DNA of 64,000 nucleotides from an uncultured Sunxiuqinia sp. (GCF_947495665.1 NZ_CANLZV010000018.1:16472-80471), one strand, 5' to 3'. Shown: positions 52,394 to 62,191, numbered from the stretch's first letter. Notes: generated by a model not told the origin, from the letters alone. Numbers and translations: made by a program.

Positions 52394-52459
52394 ATGACAC
52401 GAATTCATTCCATTTCTATTCTCTATATTCTACTCGGTATTCTACTTTGGATGCGGTAA
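52394..52459 (+). CDS. leu operon leader peptide
   Basis: A 21-codon ORF, MTRIHSISILYILLGILL and three more residues, with five Leu and six Ile codons. Right after its TAA stop, GAGAATGG (52461-52468) is a perfect complement of CCATTCTC (52506-52513) in the terminator, so a stalled ribosome would leave the antiterminator free. The layout repeats that of the two ilv leaders. Weak promoter elements (GATATTTG at 52368-52375) lie upstream. Confidence 0.87.
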   Translation: MTRIHSISILYILLGILLWMR

Positions 52460-52501
52460 TGAGAATGGTATGGAGTAACTAAATTTATAATAAACATACA
52501 T

Positions 52502-52532
52502 AAAGCCATTCTCAGACGAGAATGGCTTTTTT
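52502..52532 (+). terminator. Attenuator terminator of the leu operon
   Basis: AAAGCCATTCTC (52502-52513) pairs perfectly with GAGAATGGCTTT (52518-52529) across four bases, then T. The antiterminator partner is 52461-52468. leuA begins 45 bp later. Confidence 0.93.
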
Positions 52533-52576
52533 CATTTTTAGCAAATAATAACGAATAACAAATAAATCATTGCATC

Positions 52577-54079
52577 ATGAGCGACAGATTGTACATTTTT
52601 GACACCACTTTAAGAGACGGGGAGCAAGTTCCCGGGTGTCAGTTAAACACGGTTGAGAAGATTGAAGTAGCCAGAGCTTTGGAGGAATTAGGAGTCGATG
52701 TAATTGAAGCCGGTTTCCCTGTGTCAAGCCCGGGTGACTTTAAGTCGGTAGTCGAAATTTCAAAAGCGGTAACCTGGCCAACCATTTGTGCCCTTACCCG
52801 CGCAGTAGAGAAAGATATTGATGTTGCAGCTGAGGCCCTCAAATATGCCAAGAAAGGGCGTATTCACACTGGGATTGGAACATCGCCCTACCACATTTAC
52901 AACAAGCTCAATTCGACTCCTGAAGAGATTCTTGAACGTGCTGTTGCTGCTGTAAAATACGCCAAAAAGTATGTCGAAGATGTTGAGTTTTATGCCGAAG
53001 ATGCCGGCCGCTCGGACAACGAATACCTGGCACGGGTAATTGAAGCGGTTATTAAGGCCGGTGCTACGGTGGTTAACATTCCGGATACCACAGGTTATAC
53101 CATGCCTTACGAGTTTGGTGAAAAAATCAAGTACCTGGTGGATAATGTTCGGGGCATTGAAAATGCCATTATCTCCACGCACTGTCATAACGACCTGGGG
53201 ATGGCAACAGCCAACACCATTGCCGGAATTATCAATGGGGCCCGCCAGGCCGAGGTAACCATCAACGGAATTGGTGAACGTGCCGGAAATACTTCGTTGG
53301 AAGAAGTGGTGATGACTCTGAAAAGCCGTTACCAGGTGTTGAATATCGATACCAATATCAACACGAAGAATATTTACAAAACCAGTCGTTTGGTGTCGAA
53401 CCTGATGAACATGCCGGTGCAACCCAACAAAGCCATTGTTGGGCGTAATGCCTTTGCACATTCCTCCGGTATTCACCAGGATGGCGTGTTGAAAAACCGC
53501 GAGAACTATGAGATTATCGATCCGGCTGATGTTGGTATCAACGAATCCTCCATTGTTTTGACAGCCCGTAGTGGACGGGCCGCTTTGAAGCACCGTTTGG
53601 AAGTAATGGGCTTTGAGCTGAACAAGGAACAATTGGATGAGGTTTATGAGAAATTCCTGGAATTGGCCGACAAGAAAAAAGACATTCGTGATGACGATGT
53701 GGCCTTGTTGGTGGGTGATGCCGAGCAAAAAGAGCGTCGCGTAAAGCTGGATTTCCTGCAGGTTATTAGTGGAAAATCATTGCAGCCGATGGCTTCGGTA
53801 CGAATTGATATTGCCGGTGAAAAGTTTGATGCTACGGCTTCGGGTAACGGACCGGTTGATGCTGCCATTAATGCGGTTAAACAAATTATTCGCCGTCAGG
53901 TTACATTAGAGGAGTTTTTAATTCAGGCCATTACCAAAGGAAGTGATGATGTTGGTAAGGTACACATGGAGCTGGATTTTGAAGGCGTGAAGTATTTTGG
54001 CTTTGGCGCGCATACCGATATCATTACCGCTTCGGTGGAAGCTTTCCTGGATGCGGTCAATAAGATCCATGTAAAGTAG
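52577..54079 (+). CDS. leuA: 2-isopropylmalate synthase
   Basis: Condenses acetyl-CoA with 2-ketoisovalerate, the first committed step of leucine synthesis. The 500 residues form a DRE-TIM barrel ([74 protein letters not shown]) followed by the regulatory region starting near residue 390 ([28 protein letters not shown]). The HCHNDLG metal site and the substrate pocket are intact. First structural gene of a leu cluster, 45 bp after a Leu/Ile-rich attenuator. Its second-gene relative at 56520 is diverged and probably has another substrate. Confidence 0.95.
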   Translation: MSDRLYIFDTTLRDGEQVPGCQLNTVEKIEVARALEELGVDVIEAGFPVSSPGDFKSVVEISKAVTWPTICALTRAVEKDIDVAAEALKYAKKGRIHTGIGTSPYHIYNKLNSTPEEILERAVAAVKYAKKYVEDVEFYAEDAGRSDNEYLARVIEAVIKAGATVVNIPDTTGYTMPYEFGEKIKYLVDNVRGIENAIISTHCHNDLGMATANTIAGIINGARQAEVTINGIGERAGNTSLEEVVMTLKSRYQVLNIDTNINTKNIYKTSRLVSNLMNMPVQPNKAIVGRNAFAHSSGIHQDGVLKNRENYEIIDPADVGINESSIVLTARSGRAALKHRLEVMGFELNKEQLDEVYEKFLELADKKKDIRDDDVALLVGDAEQKERRVKLDFLQVISGKSLQPMASVRIDIAGEKFDATASGNGPVDAAINAVKQIIRRQVTLEEFLIQAITKGSDDVGKVHMELDFEGVKYFGFGAHTDIITASVEAFLDAVNKIHVK

Positions 54080-54108
54080 TTAGTGTAAAATTTTAAAACG
54101 AGAATAAA

Positions 54109-55509
54109 TTGGAAGCAAAAACTTTATTTGATAAAATCTGGGATGCACACGTGGTTAAGAAGGTTGAGGCAGGCCCCAGTGTATTGTATATCGATCGTCA
54201 CTTTATTCATGAAGTGACGAGCCCGGTTGCCTTTTTGGGCTTGAAAAACCGGGGACTGAAAGTATTTCGTCCGGACCAAACCACAGCAACACCTGACCAC
54301 AACGTACCGACCATTGACCAGGAATTGAGCATTAAAGATGAATTGTCGCGCCACCAGGTGGAAATGCTGAAGAAAAACTGCGATGAGCATGGCATTACTT
54401 ACCATGGTTTGGGAAGCGAAGGACACGGGGTTGTGCACATCATTGGGCCGGAAATGGGCTTGACACAGCCGGGCATGACCATTGTTTGTGGTGACAGCCA
54501 TACTTCAACACACGGAGCTTTTGGAGCCATTGCTTTTGGAATTGGAACCAGCGAAGTGGAAATGGTGCTGGCCAGTCAGTGTATTATGCAGCCCAAGCCC
54601 AAGAAAATGCGTATTACGGTGGATGGTGAATTGGGTAAAGGAGTGACTTCAAAAGACATTGCCCTTTACATCATTTCGAAAATCTCAACCAGCGGTGGAA
54701 CCGGACACTTCATCGAGTATGCCGGATCGGCCATTACCAGCCTGAGCATGGAAGCCCGGATGACGTTGTGTAACCTGAGTATTGAAAGTGGTGCCCGTGG
54801 TGGTATGATTGCCCCCGATGACACGACGATCAACTACATCAAAGGCCGGCAGTTTGCGCCTAAAGGTGCCGATTGGGACAAGGCTGTTGAATACTGGAAA
54901 AGCTTGAAGTCAGACGAAGGTGCTCAATTCGATACCGAATACCATTTTGATGCGGCTGATATTGAGCCCATGATTACCTATGGAACCAACCCCGGTATGG
55001 GAATTGGCGTAACAGCCACCATTCCGTTGGGTGAAGAGTTGCAGGGAACTGACCGGACAACCTTCCTGAAGTCGTTGAAATACATGGATTACAACCCCGG
55101 AGAGCCGATGAAAGGTAAAAAGGTGGATTACGTATTCCTGGGAAGTTGTACCAACGGACGGATTGAAGATTTCCGCGCGTTTGCCCAGTTTGTGAAAGGG
55201 AAGAAGAAAGCCGATGATATTCATGTTTGGCTAGTTCCCGGATCAAAAGCTGTTGAGAAACAAATTATCGCGGAAGGATTGGATCAGATTTTTGAAGAAG
55301 CCGGAATGGCCCTTCGTCAGCCGGGTTGCTCAGCTTGTCTGGCCATGAATGACGATAAGATTCCGGAAGGCAAATACGCAGTTTCCACATCGAACCGAAA
55401 TTTTGAAGGTCGTCAGGGACCGGGTGCCCGCACCTTGCTGGCCAGCCCGCTCACCGCAGCAGCAGTGGCAGTAACCGGCGTAATTACCGACCCCAGGGAA
55501 CTGATGTAG
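54109..55509 (+). CDS. leuC: 3-isopropylmalate dehydratase large subunit
   Basis: Aconitase-family [4Fe-4S] subunit that isomerises isopropylmalate. The 466 residues begin at TTG 54109 (first sense codons [15 protein letters not shown]); no ATG fits this conserved N-terminus, so a TTG start is likely. Features: [25 protein letters not shown]-like [37 protein letters not shown] with a cluster Cys, [13 protein letters not shown] with the two other cluster Cys, and the terminal [20 protein letters not shown]. It is separated from leuD by an inserted small gene. Confidence 0.96.
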   Translation: MEAKTLFDKIWDAHVVKKVEAGPSVLYIDRHFIHEVTSPVAFLGLKNRGLKVFRPDQTTATPDHNVPTIDQELSIKDELSRHQVEMLKKNCDEHGITYHGLGSEGHGVVHIIGPEMGLTQPGMTIVCGDSHTSTHGAFGAIAFGIGTSEVEMVLASQCIMQPKPKKMRITVDGELGKGVTSKDIALYIISKISTSGGTGHFIEYAGSAITSLSMEARMTLCNLSIESGARGGMIAPDDTTINYIKGRQFAPKGADWDKAVEYWKSLKSDEGAQFDTEYHFDAADIEPMITYGTNPGMGIGVTATIPLGEELQGTDRTTFLKSLKYMDYNPGEPMKGKKVDYVFLGSCTNGRIEDFRAFAQFVKGKKKADDIHVWLVPGSKAVEKQIIAEGLDQIFEEAGMALRQPGCSACLAMNDDKIPEGKYAVSTSNRNFEGRQGPGARTLLASPLTAAAVAVTGVITDPRELM

Positions 55510-55542
55510 ATTGATTATTTATGATTGATAATTGGTGATTGA

Positions 55543-55914
55543 ATGGATCGAAAAACCTTAGAAGCACGAACCAAAGTATTTGCCCATAACTGTGTGAAGA
55601 CGGCTTTGTCACTGGAAGGGACAAAACTTGGAAATCATATTTGTGGCCAATTAATAAGATGTGCGACTTCGGTTCCGGCGAATTACCGGGCAGCTAACTT
55701 AGCTCATTCAAGGGCTGCGTTTGCTGCAAAATTATCAATTGTTATTGAGGAAGCAGATGAATGTGGTTTTTGGTTGGATTTTGCAATTGGAGAGAATATT
55801 CTTTCACCCGCTGTTGCAGAACCTCTGATCAAAGAAGCCCATGAACTTACGTCAATATTTGTTGCCTCAAGAAAATCAATTCAGGTGAAATCAAAAATAA
55901 TAAATCAAAAATAA
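55543..55914 (+). CDS. Four-helix bundle protein (23S rRNA IVS-type family)
   Basis: A 123-residue helical protein of the family first found as intervening-sequence ORFs in 23S rRNA: EARTKVFAHNCVKTALSLEG, then GNHICGQLIRCATSVPANYRAANLAHSRAAFAAKLSIVIEEADECGFWLDFA. It is inserted between leuC and leuD, which normally adjoin. The flanking sequence is low-complexity (repeats of TGATTGATAATTGG upstream and AAATCAAAAATAATA downstream), as often seen around these genes. It has no known metabolic role, so it is most likely a passenger with unclear mobility. Confidence 0.85.
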   Translation: MDRKTLEARTKVFAHNCVKTALSLEGTKLGNHICGQLIRCATSVPANYRAANLAHSRAAFAAKLSIVIEEADECGFWLDFAIGENILSPAVAEPLIKEAHELTSIFVASRKSIQVKSKIINQK

Positions 55915-55923
55915 TAGATCAAA

Positions 55924-56508
55924 ATGGCATACGATAAATTTGTAACATTAACTTCCCGTGCTGTTCCACTGCCTGTGGAAAATGTGGATACGGACCAGAT
56001 TATACCTGCACGGTTTTTGAAAGCGGTGGAGCGCAAAGGCTTTGGCGATAACCTGTTTCGCGATTGGCGGTACGACAAGGCCAATCAGCCGATTGCCGAC
56101 TTCCCTTTAAACGATTCAAAATACAGCGGCAAAATACTTGTAGGAGGTAAGAACTTTGGAAGTGGTTCCAGTCGCGAGCATGCAGCCTGGGCCATATACG
56201 ACTATGGTTTTCGGGTGGTGGTATCCAGTTTCTTTGCCGATATTTTTAAAGGAAACTCACTCAACAACGGGCTGCTTCCGGTTATTGTTTCACCCGCCTT
56301 TCTGGAGAAAATATTTGCCGCAATTGAAGCTGACCCTACAACGGAATTAGAAGTTGACCTGGAAAATCAAAAAATTACCTTGCTGACAACGGGCGAATCC
56401 GAAGAATTTGAGATTAATGCCTATAAAAAGCATTGCCTGCAAAATGGCTTGGACGATATTGATTACCTCGTGAATATGAAGGAAGAAATTGAGGCTTTTG
56501 AACGATAA
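55924..56508 (+). CDS. leuD: 3-isopropylmalate dehydratase small subunit
   Basis: Swivelling domain partner of LeuC, 194 residues. Landmarks are [14 protein letters not shown] (residues 19-32), [41 protein letters not shown] with the GSGSSREHA substrate-binding motif, [17 protein letters not shown], and the late [13 protein letters not shown]. Length matches LeuD. It starts 9 bp after the four-helix bundle gene and 11 bp before the citramalate-synthase-like gene, so the operon continues despite the insertion. Confidence 0.96.
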   Translation: MAYDKFVTLTSRAVPLPVENVDTDQIIPARFLKAVERKGFGDNLFRDWRYDKANQPIADFPLNDSKYSGKILVGGKNFGSGSSREHAAWAIYDYGFRVVVSSFFADIFKGNSLNNGLLPVIVSPAFLEKIFAAIEADPTTELEVDLENQKITLLTTGESEEFEINAYKKHCLQNGLDDIDYLVNMKEEIEAFER

Positions 56509-56519
56509 ACAACAATAAG

Positions 56520-58073
56520 ATGACGGGAAAAATGGTGGAAGGACGAACTGAGGTATTAAGTATAATGGACACCACGCTGAGGGATGGCGAACAAACTTCA
56601 GGGGTTTCGTTTACCGATACCGAAAAGTTGAGCGTAGCCAAGGTGTTGCTGGAAAGTGTCAAGGTCGATCGCATTGAGATTGCTTCAGCACGGGTTTCTC
56701 ATGGCGAGTTTGAAGCTGCCCGTCGGATTATGGCCTGGGCGGCCGAACGTGGTCATCTGGACCGCATCGAAATTCTGGGCTTTGTGGATGGCAAAATCTC
56801 GCTCGACTGGATTAACCAAGCCGGGGGGAAAGTCATCAACCTGTTGTGTAAAGGTTCTTACAAGCACGTAACCGAGCAGCTTCTGAAAACTCCGGAAGAG
56901 CACGTGGCCGACATTAAAAAGTCAGTGGATTATGCCCGCGAGTTAGGCATTACGGTAAATGTTTACCTGGAAGACTGGTCGAATGGAATGCGCAATTCCA
57001 AAGATTACGTTTACTACATGATTTCCGAGCTGAAAGAACTTGATATTCGGCGGATCATGTTGCCGGACACCCTCGGAATTCTTGACCCGGATGAAACATA
57101 CGAGTTCTGCAAGGAAATGATTGACCGCTTTCCCGATGTGCAATTCGATTTTCATGCGCATAACGACTATGATCTAGCCATTGCCAATGTCTTTCATGCG
57201 CTTAAAGCCGGTATCCCTTGTGTGCACACCACTATCAACGGGCTGGGCGAACGGGCAGGGAATGCTCCGCTGTCGAGCGTGATTGCCACGGTGAAAGATC
57301 ACCTGAAAATGGAAACCCGCGTGAACGAAAGCATGTTGAACCGCGTGTCGAAACTGGTAGAGAGTTTTTCCGGTATCCGGATTCCAACCAACAAGCCTTT
57401 GATTGGTGAATTTGTTTTTACCCAATGCAGCGGCGTTCATGCTGATGGAGACAATAAAAACAACCTGTATTTTAACGATCTCTTGCCCGAGCGTTTTGGA
57501 CGTACGCGCAGCTATGCCTTGGGTAAAACCTCGGGGAAAGCCAACATCAAGGCCAATCTCGAAGAGATGGGAATGGAGTTGGATCCTGCCGTTCTGAAAA
57601 TGGTTACCAACCGGATTATTGAGTTGGGCGACCGAAAGGAAACGGTAACCGCCGAAGATTTGCCCTACATTGTGGCTGATGTTTTGCAGGAAAATATTGA
57701 GCAAAAAATCAAGATCAACAATTACTCGCTATCCCACGCCATGGGTTTAAAGCCATCGGCTACGGTGAGTATTGCCATTGGCGGAAAAACCCATGAGGCT
57801 GCGGCTGCCGGCGACGGACAGTACGATGCTTTTATGAATGCCTTGAAGGTAATTTATGAGAATTTGAACAAGCCTTTCCCCAAATTACTTGACTACAGTG
57901 TGACCATTCCGCCAGGGGGAAAAACCGACGCCTTGGTTGAAACCGTTATTGTTTGGGAGCTTGATCGGGAGTTTAAAACCCGAGGCTTGGATCCGGATCA
58001 AACAGCCGCTGCTATTAAAGCCACGGTTCGGATGCTGAACTTACTTGAACACTGGAATGAGCTTGAGAAATAG
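56520..58073 (+). CDS. LeuA-like synthase, probable citramalate synthase
   Basis: A second DRE-TIM synthase, 517 residues, diverged from leuA. The barrel has [58 protein letters not shown] and NGLGERAGNAPLSSVIA, with the HAHND metal site; the regulatory LeuA_dimer-like domain lies at the end (about 395-515). The residues around the substrate site differ from the leuA paralogue. Bacteroidota genomes lacking threonine deaminase make 2-oxobutyrate via citramalate, and no ilvA lies in the window, so citramalate synthase (isoleucine precursor) is the most likely role. The substrate is an inference. Confidence 0.85.
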   Translation: MTGKMVEGRTEVLSIMDTTLRDGEQTSGVSFTDTEKLSVAKVLLESVKVDRIEIASARVSHGEFEAARRIMAWAAERGHLDRIEILGFVDGKISLDWINQAGGKVINLLCKGSYKHVTEQLLKTPEEHVADIKKSVDYARELGITVNVYLEDWSNGMRNSKDYVYYMISELKELDIRRIMLPDTLGILDPDETYEFCKEMIDRFPDVQFDFHAHNDYDLAIANVFHALKAGIPCVHTTINGLGERAGNAPLSSVIATVKDHLKMETRVNESMLNRVSKLVESFSGIRIPTNKPLIGEFVFTQCSGVHADGDNKNNLYFNDLLPERFGRTRSYALGKTSGKANIKANLEEMGMELDPAVLKMVTNRIIELGDRKETVTAEDLPYIVADVLQENIEQKIKINNYSLSHAMGLKPSATVSIAIGGKTHEAAAAGDGQYDAFMNALKVIYENLNKPFPKLLDYSVTIPPGGKTDALVETVIVWELDREFKTRGLDPDQTAAAIKATVRMLNLLEHWNELEK

Positions 58074-58154
58074 CGGCCCATGCGTTGATCGCTGCTTATT
58101 GATTCAGCGGATGACACGCCAATTACACGAAAAAAGATTGAAAAAAATAAACAC

Positions 58155-59219
58155 ATGAAATTAAAATTAGCAGTTCTCCCCGGAGATGGTATCGGACCTG
58201 AAATTGTTGATCAGGCCATGAAAGCAGTGAAGGCTGTTTCCTTGAAATTTAAGCATGAATTGGAGTTTGAGTTTGGCTTGACCGGAGCCGTAGCCATTGA
58301 TGAGGTGGGGGAGCCTTATCCTGAAAAAACACACCAGTTGTGTATGAATGCCGACGCGGTTTTGTTTGGAGCCATTGGCGACCCCAAATACGACAATAAC
58401 CCCAAGGCTACCGTGCGCCCTGAGCAGGGCTTGTTGCTGATGCGTAAAAAGCTGGGCTTATATGCGAATATCCGTCCGGTAGAAACGTTTGAGTCGCTGC
58501 TGCACAAATCACCTTTGCGTCGCGAGTTGGTTGAAGGCGCCGATTTTGTTGCCATTCGCGAGCTGACCGGCGGAATCTACTTTGGCGAAAAAGGGCGTAA
58601 AGACGATGGCAATACTGCTTTCGACACTTGCACCTACACACGCGAAGAAATAGAACGTATCCTGAAACTGGGCTACGAATTTGCCATGAAACGGAATAAG
58701 AAACTGACGGTTGTGGACAAAGCCAACGTATTGGAAAGCTCGCGTTTGTGGCGTGAGATTGCCCAGGAAATGGCTCCCAACTATCCGGAGGTGACTACCG
58801 AGTACATGTTTGTCGATAACGCAGCCATGCAAATTATTCAGTGGCCTAAAAACTTCGATGTGATGGTTACTGAAAACATGTTTGGTGATATTTTGACCGA
58901 CGAAGCCAGTGTGATCACCGGTTCGCTGGGGCTGTTGCCATCGGCGTCGATTGGGATTCATACGTCGGTTTTTGAGCCGATTCACGGATCGTATCCACAG
59001 GCGGCTGGCAAGGACATTGCCAACCCGATTGCCACCATTTTATCGGCAGCCATGTTGTTCGAGTATGCTTTCGACCTGAAAGAAGAAGGCAAACTGATTC
59101 GGGATGCCGTTGCAGCTTCAATGGCTGAGAAGGTGGTTACCGAAGACATTGCTGAAGGCAAAGCCTATAAAACATCTGAAGTGGGTGACTGGATTGCCGA
59201 CTACATTGCCAAAGCATAA
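58155..59219 (+). CDS. leuB: 3-isopropylmalate dehydrogenase
   Basis: NAD enzyme of 354 residues oxidising 3-isopropylmalate, and probably erythro-methylmalate in the citramalate route. Motifs: [16 protein letters not shown] (residues 7-22), [17 protein letters not shown] with the substrate Arg, [47 protein letters not shown], and [24 protein letters not shown]. Catalytic Lys and Asp residues are in place. It is the last gene of the leu operon and is followed by a terminator. Confidence 0.96.
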   Translation: MKLKLAVLPGDGIGPEIVDQAMKAVKAVSLKFKHELEFEFGLTGAVAIDEVGEPYPEKTHQLCMNADAVLFGAIGDPKYDNNPKATVRPEQGLLLMRKKLGLYANIRPVETFESLLHKSPLRRELVEGADFVAIRELTGGIYFGEKGRKDDGNTAFDTCTYTREEIERILKLGYEFAMKRNKKLTVVDKANVLESSRLWREIAQEMAPNYPEVTTEYMFVDNAAMQIIQWPKNFDVMVTENMFGDILTDEASVITGSLGLLPSASIGIHTSVFEPIHGSYPQAAGKDIANPIATILSAAMLFEYAFDLKEEGKLIRDAVAASMAEKVVTEDIAEGKAYKTSEVGDWIADYIAKA

Positions 59220-59249
59220 ATAAGCATTTTTTTTTGATTCAGTATGAGG

Positions 59250-59276
59250 GGCTTTCCAATTTGGAAGGCCTTTTTT
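59250..59276 (+). terminator. Terminator of the leu operon
   Basis: GGCTTTCC (59250-59257) pairs with GGAAGGCC (59263-59270) with one G-U pair, then six T. Confidence 0.85.
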
Positions 59277-59355
59277 ATTGCCGCTTGGGAATGCACTTGG
59301 GCTTTTCTTGAATTATTCCTAACTTGGTGAAAACTTAACTATTAGAACTAAGACG

Positions 59356-60021
59356 ATGAGAAAAAAACGATTTGTGCTGTGCTCCCTTTTGCTGCTCCTC
59401 GCTGTAGGAACCTGGGCCAAAGGAAACGACTGGCTTAGCTTATTCAACGAGAGCAACCTGAATGGCTGGATTCAAAAAAACGGGGAAGCCAGTTACTGGG
59501 TTGAAGACGGGGTAATTATGGGAAAAACTGTTGCCGGGAGCCCCAACTCCTTTTTATGTACTGAAAACGAATATGACGATTTTGAGTTGAGGTTTGAAGT
59601 CAAGCTGTTTGATAATGAATTAAACTCAGGGGTTCAGATTCGCTCAACCACCAAAGCGCCGGAAGGGGATGAAGCTTTTGGCCGGGTGAATGGACCGCAG
59701 GTTGAAATTGAAGCAAGTGGTGCGAAGGGCGCCGAAGCCGGCTACCTCTACGGCGAAGCCTGTGGCGGATGGATGACCCCGGAGGAACTCCGCATTCCGC
59801 ATAAAAACTTCGACGATGGCCAATGGAACAAGTACCGTATTGTAGCGAAAGGCCCCCGTATACAAACCTGGGTGAATGGCAAGCTAATCTCCGACTTGGT
59901 GGATGAGGAGAAGTTCAAATCGCACCCCAGTGGGTTTATCGGGCTGCAGGTGCATGGCGTAGGCGATCGCGGGCCCTACCAGGTAGGCTGGCGGAATATC
60001 CGCCTGAAAGTACTCGATTAA
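59356..60021 (+). CDS. DUF1080 (3-keto-disaccharide hydrolase-like) secreted protein
   Basis: A 221-residue exported protein. Signal peptide MRKKRFVLCSLLLLLAVGTWA, then the DUF1080 jelly roll: NDWLSLFNESNLNGWIQKNG, SYWVEDGVIMGKTVAG, FELRFEVKLFDNELNSGVQIRS, the family VEIEASGAKGAEAGYLYGEA, and GFIGLQVHGVGDRGPYQVGWRNIRLK. It lacks the lipid anchor of the other DUF1080 protein in this window. Members hydrolyse 3-keto-glucosides; the particular substrate is unknown. Monocistronic, ended by a very strong hairpin. Confidence 0.92.
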   Translation: MRKKRFVLCSLLLLLAVGTWAKGNDWLSLFNESNLNGWIQKNGEASYWVEDGVIMGKTVAGSPNSFLCTENEYDDFELRFEVKLFDNELNSGVQIRSTTKAPEGDEAFGRVNGPQVEIEASGAKGAEAGYLYGEACGGWMTPEELRIPHKNFDDGQWNKYRIVAKGPRIQTWVNGKLISDLVDEEKFKSHPSGFIGLQVHGVGDRGPYQVGWRNIRLKVLD

Positions 60022-60044
60022 GCCTGTTGAAGAAATGATTTCAA

Positions 60045-60087
60045 AAAGCAAAGACGACCGGAACTTCCCGGTCGTCTTTGCTTTTTT
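60045..60087. terminator. Bidirectional terminator between DUF1080 and ankyrin genes
   Basis: AAAGCAAAGACGACCGG (60045-60061) is a perfect 17-bp complement of the segment 60068-60084; A and T tracts lie outside both arms. Confidence 0.93.
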
Positions 60088-60098
60088 ACAAGCGGCTT

Positions 60099-60833
60099 TC
60101 ACCTGCTATTGAGTCTGGCCGGTTCTTCGTTAACCGAAGAAATGCTGTCTACTTTGCCTTTTTGGCTGGCCGCTTCTTTCAGCAGCTTGACAATAGTGGT
60201 TTGGTTTGCGCGTTTGGCGTGTTGCAGGGGTGTTACTCCCTCGCCATCGGGCAGGCTGATGTCACAGCCCGCAGCAATCAGAATCTGCACAATCTCCTGA
60301 TATCTGGCACTGCCATCGCCAAGAATGATGGCTTCCAGCAGGGCTGTCCATCCCAAACGATTAATGTGGTCAATGGGGAAGCCCTGGGTGTTGGCCAATA
60401 GCCTGACGGTTTCAACATGGCCTCGCTCGCAGGCCGGAATGAGGGCACTGCCATAGTAACGGTTAAAAACATCGAAGCGGGCACCATTCGCTAAAAATAG
60501 TTTAAGCAATTCGGTTTGGCCCGTTGCCCCGGCATGCAGAAACGGACTGGCCAGTTGATTGTCCTGCTGATTGACATCGGCACCATGGGCTACAAGTAAT
60601 TGGGCCATTTCAAAATGGCGGGCCTGGGTCGCAATCAGCAGCAACGAGCGCTGGTTCTCATCCCGGGTGTTCACGTCGGCTCCGGCGTTCAATTTTTCTT
60701 CTGCCAGTTGAAGCTTGTTTTGCTTAACAGCTTCAAGAAGCGCAGACTGCTCTTGTTTCATTTCAGTTGTTTTTAGAGGATTCGGTTGTGGGTGCAAAAG
60801 GTTAAGCACAACGAAAAGCACGAATATATTCAT
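60099..60833 (-). CDS. Secreted ankyrin-repeat protein
   Basis: A 244-residue protein with a short hydrophobic leader (IFVLFVVLNLLHPQP), possibly a signal peptide. Five or so ankyrin repeats run from residue 28 to about 220: QSALLEAVKQNKLQLAEEKL, GADVNTRDENQRSLLLIATQ, GADVNQQDNQLASPFLHAG, GHVETVRLLANTQ, GWTALLEAIILGDGSARYQE and GVTPLQHAKRANQTTIVKLL. Ankyrin repeats mediate protein contacts; the partner is unknown. It lies 19 bp downstream of the amidohydrolase gene on the same strand, so the two may be co-transcribed. Confidence 0.9.
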   Translation of the reverse strand: MNIFVLFVVLNLLHPQPNPLKTTEMKQEQSALLEAVKQNKLQLAEEKLNAGADVNTRDENQRSLLLIATQARHFEMAQLLVAHGADVNQQDNQLASPFLHAGATGQTELLKLFLANGARFDVFNRYYGSALIPACERGHVETVRLLANTQGFPIDHINRLGWTALLEAIILGDGSARYQEIVQILIAAGCDISLPDGEGVTPLQHAKRANQTTIVKLLKEAASQKGKVDSISSVNEEPARLNSR

Positions 60834-60851
60834 GGTGTATTTCGGTACAGG

Positions 60852-62054
60852 CTAAAATACAAGATTGCCTTGGTAAATCAGCGACTTAACCGGTGACAAG
60901 CGGGATACAGCCTCTGCCGAGCAACTGGCATCCAGAAAGGCAAGGTCTGCCTGGTCTCCCGGTTTCGGCCATTGCTGGTTACCTTCGTCATCCAGTGGTA
61001 GCACATTGTAGGTGGCCAGTTTCAGGCTTCGCGAAAGGGCATGCTCAGTGCCATAGCCATACAGCTGAGCCATTAGTTTGGCTTTTTCCAGCACGCTGCC
61101 ACTTCCCCAGGTGTTCCAATGGTCCATAATGGAGTCGTTGCCGGTGCCAACTGTTACCCCGTGTTTGTACAAGGTTGGAATGGGCATGATCAGTCGTCCG
61201 AAAGGAATGGTGGAAATGATGCCAACCTGTGCGGCACTTAGTTTTTCAGCCATCTCTTCTTGTTTGGCTTGGTCAATCCGGCCCAGTACAAAGCAGTGGC
61301 TGATAAATGTCTTGCCTTTCAGCACCGGATTTTCATTGACTTTGTCAATCAGGTAATTCATGGTTTGTAGTCCGGAGTCGCCTGTTTCGTGCAAGTGAAT
61401 GTCAATTCCTTTGTTGTGGTCCACAGCCAGCTGAACGGTAAAATCAATTGTTTTTTCAATTTGCCCGTCCAGGGTGTAAGGATCAACGCCGCCAATGTAG
61501 TCGATATCCATTTGGGCAGCCTCTTTCATTAGTGGAGCCGAATCCGTATAGTAAACACCATGCTGGGGGAAAGCCACCAGCTCAGCGCCGAACGTGTTCT
61601 TTTTATTTTCCAGGGCTTGCTGCAGGTTTTTCAGTGAGTTGAGGCCGGAAGTTGGCTCAATGTTGACGTGGCTTCGGGCAAAAGCAGAACCACAGGATTG
61701 CAGCAAGTCAATCATTTTTTCCGCCCGTTCGGTGGATGTCTTTAGCATTTCGGGCAGAATTTGCTGCTCCAGGGCAATCATTCCTTTTACGCCGCCCTGT
61801 CTTTTCCGGATTGCTTGCCAGGGGCCGCCGTAAAACGTTTTGTCCAGGTGAATATGCATGTCCTTAAAGGCTGGCAACATCAGGTAGCCCTTGGCGTCAA
61901 CGGCTTGTGCCGCCGGATTGTTGGGCGAAACCTTGCGGATCTTCCCATCTTCAATATCGACACAAAACAAGTCGGTTTTTGTGGCAATCACTTCATCTCC
62001 TTCATAGTCAAAGCCGGTTTCAAGGCGTACATTTTTTAAACGAATGCTGTTCAT
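60852..62054 (-). CDS. Amidohydrolase, cytosine-deaminase-like family
   Basis: A 400-residue metal-dependent hydrolase of the CodA-like branch. Metal motif HIHLDKTFYG (67-76) replaces the usual HxH of the deaminases; the second site GIDIHLHETGD, then FISHCFVLGRIDQ and the late VGTGNDSIMDHWNTWGSG with the catalytic Asp follow. Its ATG at 62054 overlaps by 4 nt the TGA of an upstream 46-codon frame that encodes a Tat-like signal peptide, and a one-base shift near 62095 would fuse the two, so the enzyme may have lost its signal. The substrate is unknown. Ankyrin gene follows 18 bp later. Confidence 0.85.
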   Translation of the reverse strand: MNSIRLKNVRLETGFDYEGDEVIATKTDLFCVDIEDGKIRKVSPNNPAAQAVDAKGYLMLPAFKDMHIHLDKTFYGGPWQAIRKRQGGVKGMIALEQQILPEMLKTSTERAEKMIDLLQSCGSAFARSHVNIEPTSGLNSLKNLQQALENKKNTFGAELVAFPQHGVYYTDSAPLMKEAAQMDIDYIGGVDPYTLDGQIEKTIDFTVQLAVDHNKGIDIHLHETGDSGLQTMNYLIDKVNENPVLKGKTFISHCFVLGRIDQAKQEEMAEKLSAAQVGIISTIPFGRLIMPIPTLYKHGVTVGTGNDSIMDHWNTWGSGSVLEKAKLMAQLYGYGTEHALSRSLKLATYNVLPLDDEGNQQWPKPGDQADLAFLDASCSAEAVSRLSPVKSLIYQGNLVF

Positions 62055-62191
62055 CTTGGATGGTATGGTGTTCTCAGCTGACGCCTGCCGGCTGTATTTG
62101 CGGCAAGTGTTGGTGCGGCTAAACTTAGTCCGGTAGCCAGCATCGCTGAACTTTTAATAAACTCTTTTCTGGAAACTGTTTTACGTCTCAT
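62051..62191 (-). pseudogene. Tat-type signal peptide split from the amidohydrolase
   Basis: A 46-codon frame, MRRKTVSRKEFIKSSAMLAT then GLSLAAPTLAANTAG, has a twin-basic SRKEFIK box and a hydrophobic core, then runs out at a TGA inside the amidohydrolase start. In the amidohydrolase's own frame, the preceding codons read SRQASAENTIPSK, a natural linker. A single-base frameshift between about 62090 and 62105 explains both readings. Either the gene is damaged, or it is a sequencing error, or the enzyme now stays in the cytoplasm. Confidence 0.6.

Noticed and set aside
52226..52408. 60-codon minus-strand frame over the leu leader
   Set aside because: A/T-rich shadow lacking a start context, overlapping a better supported leader peptide.
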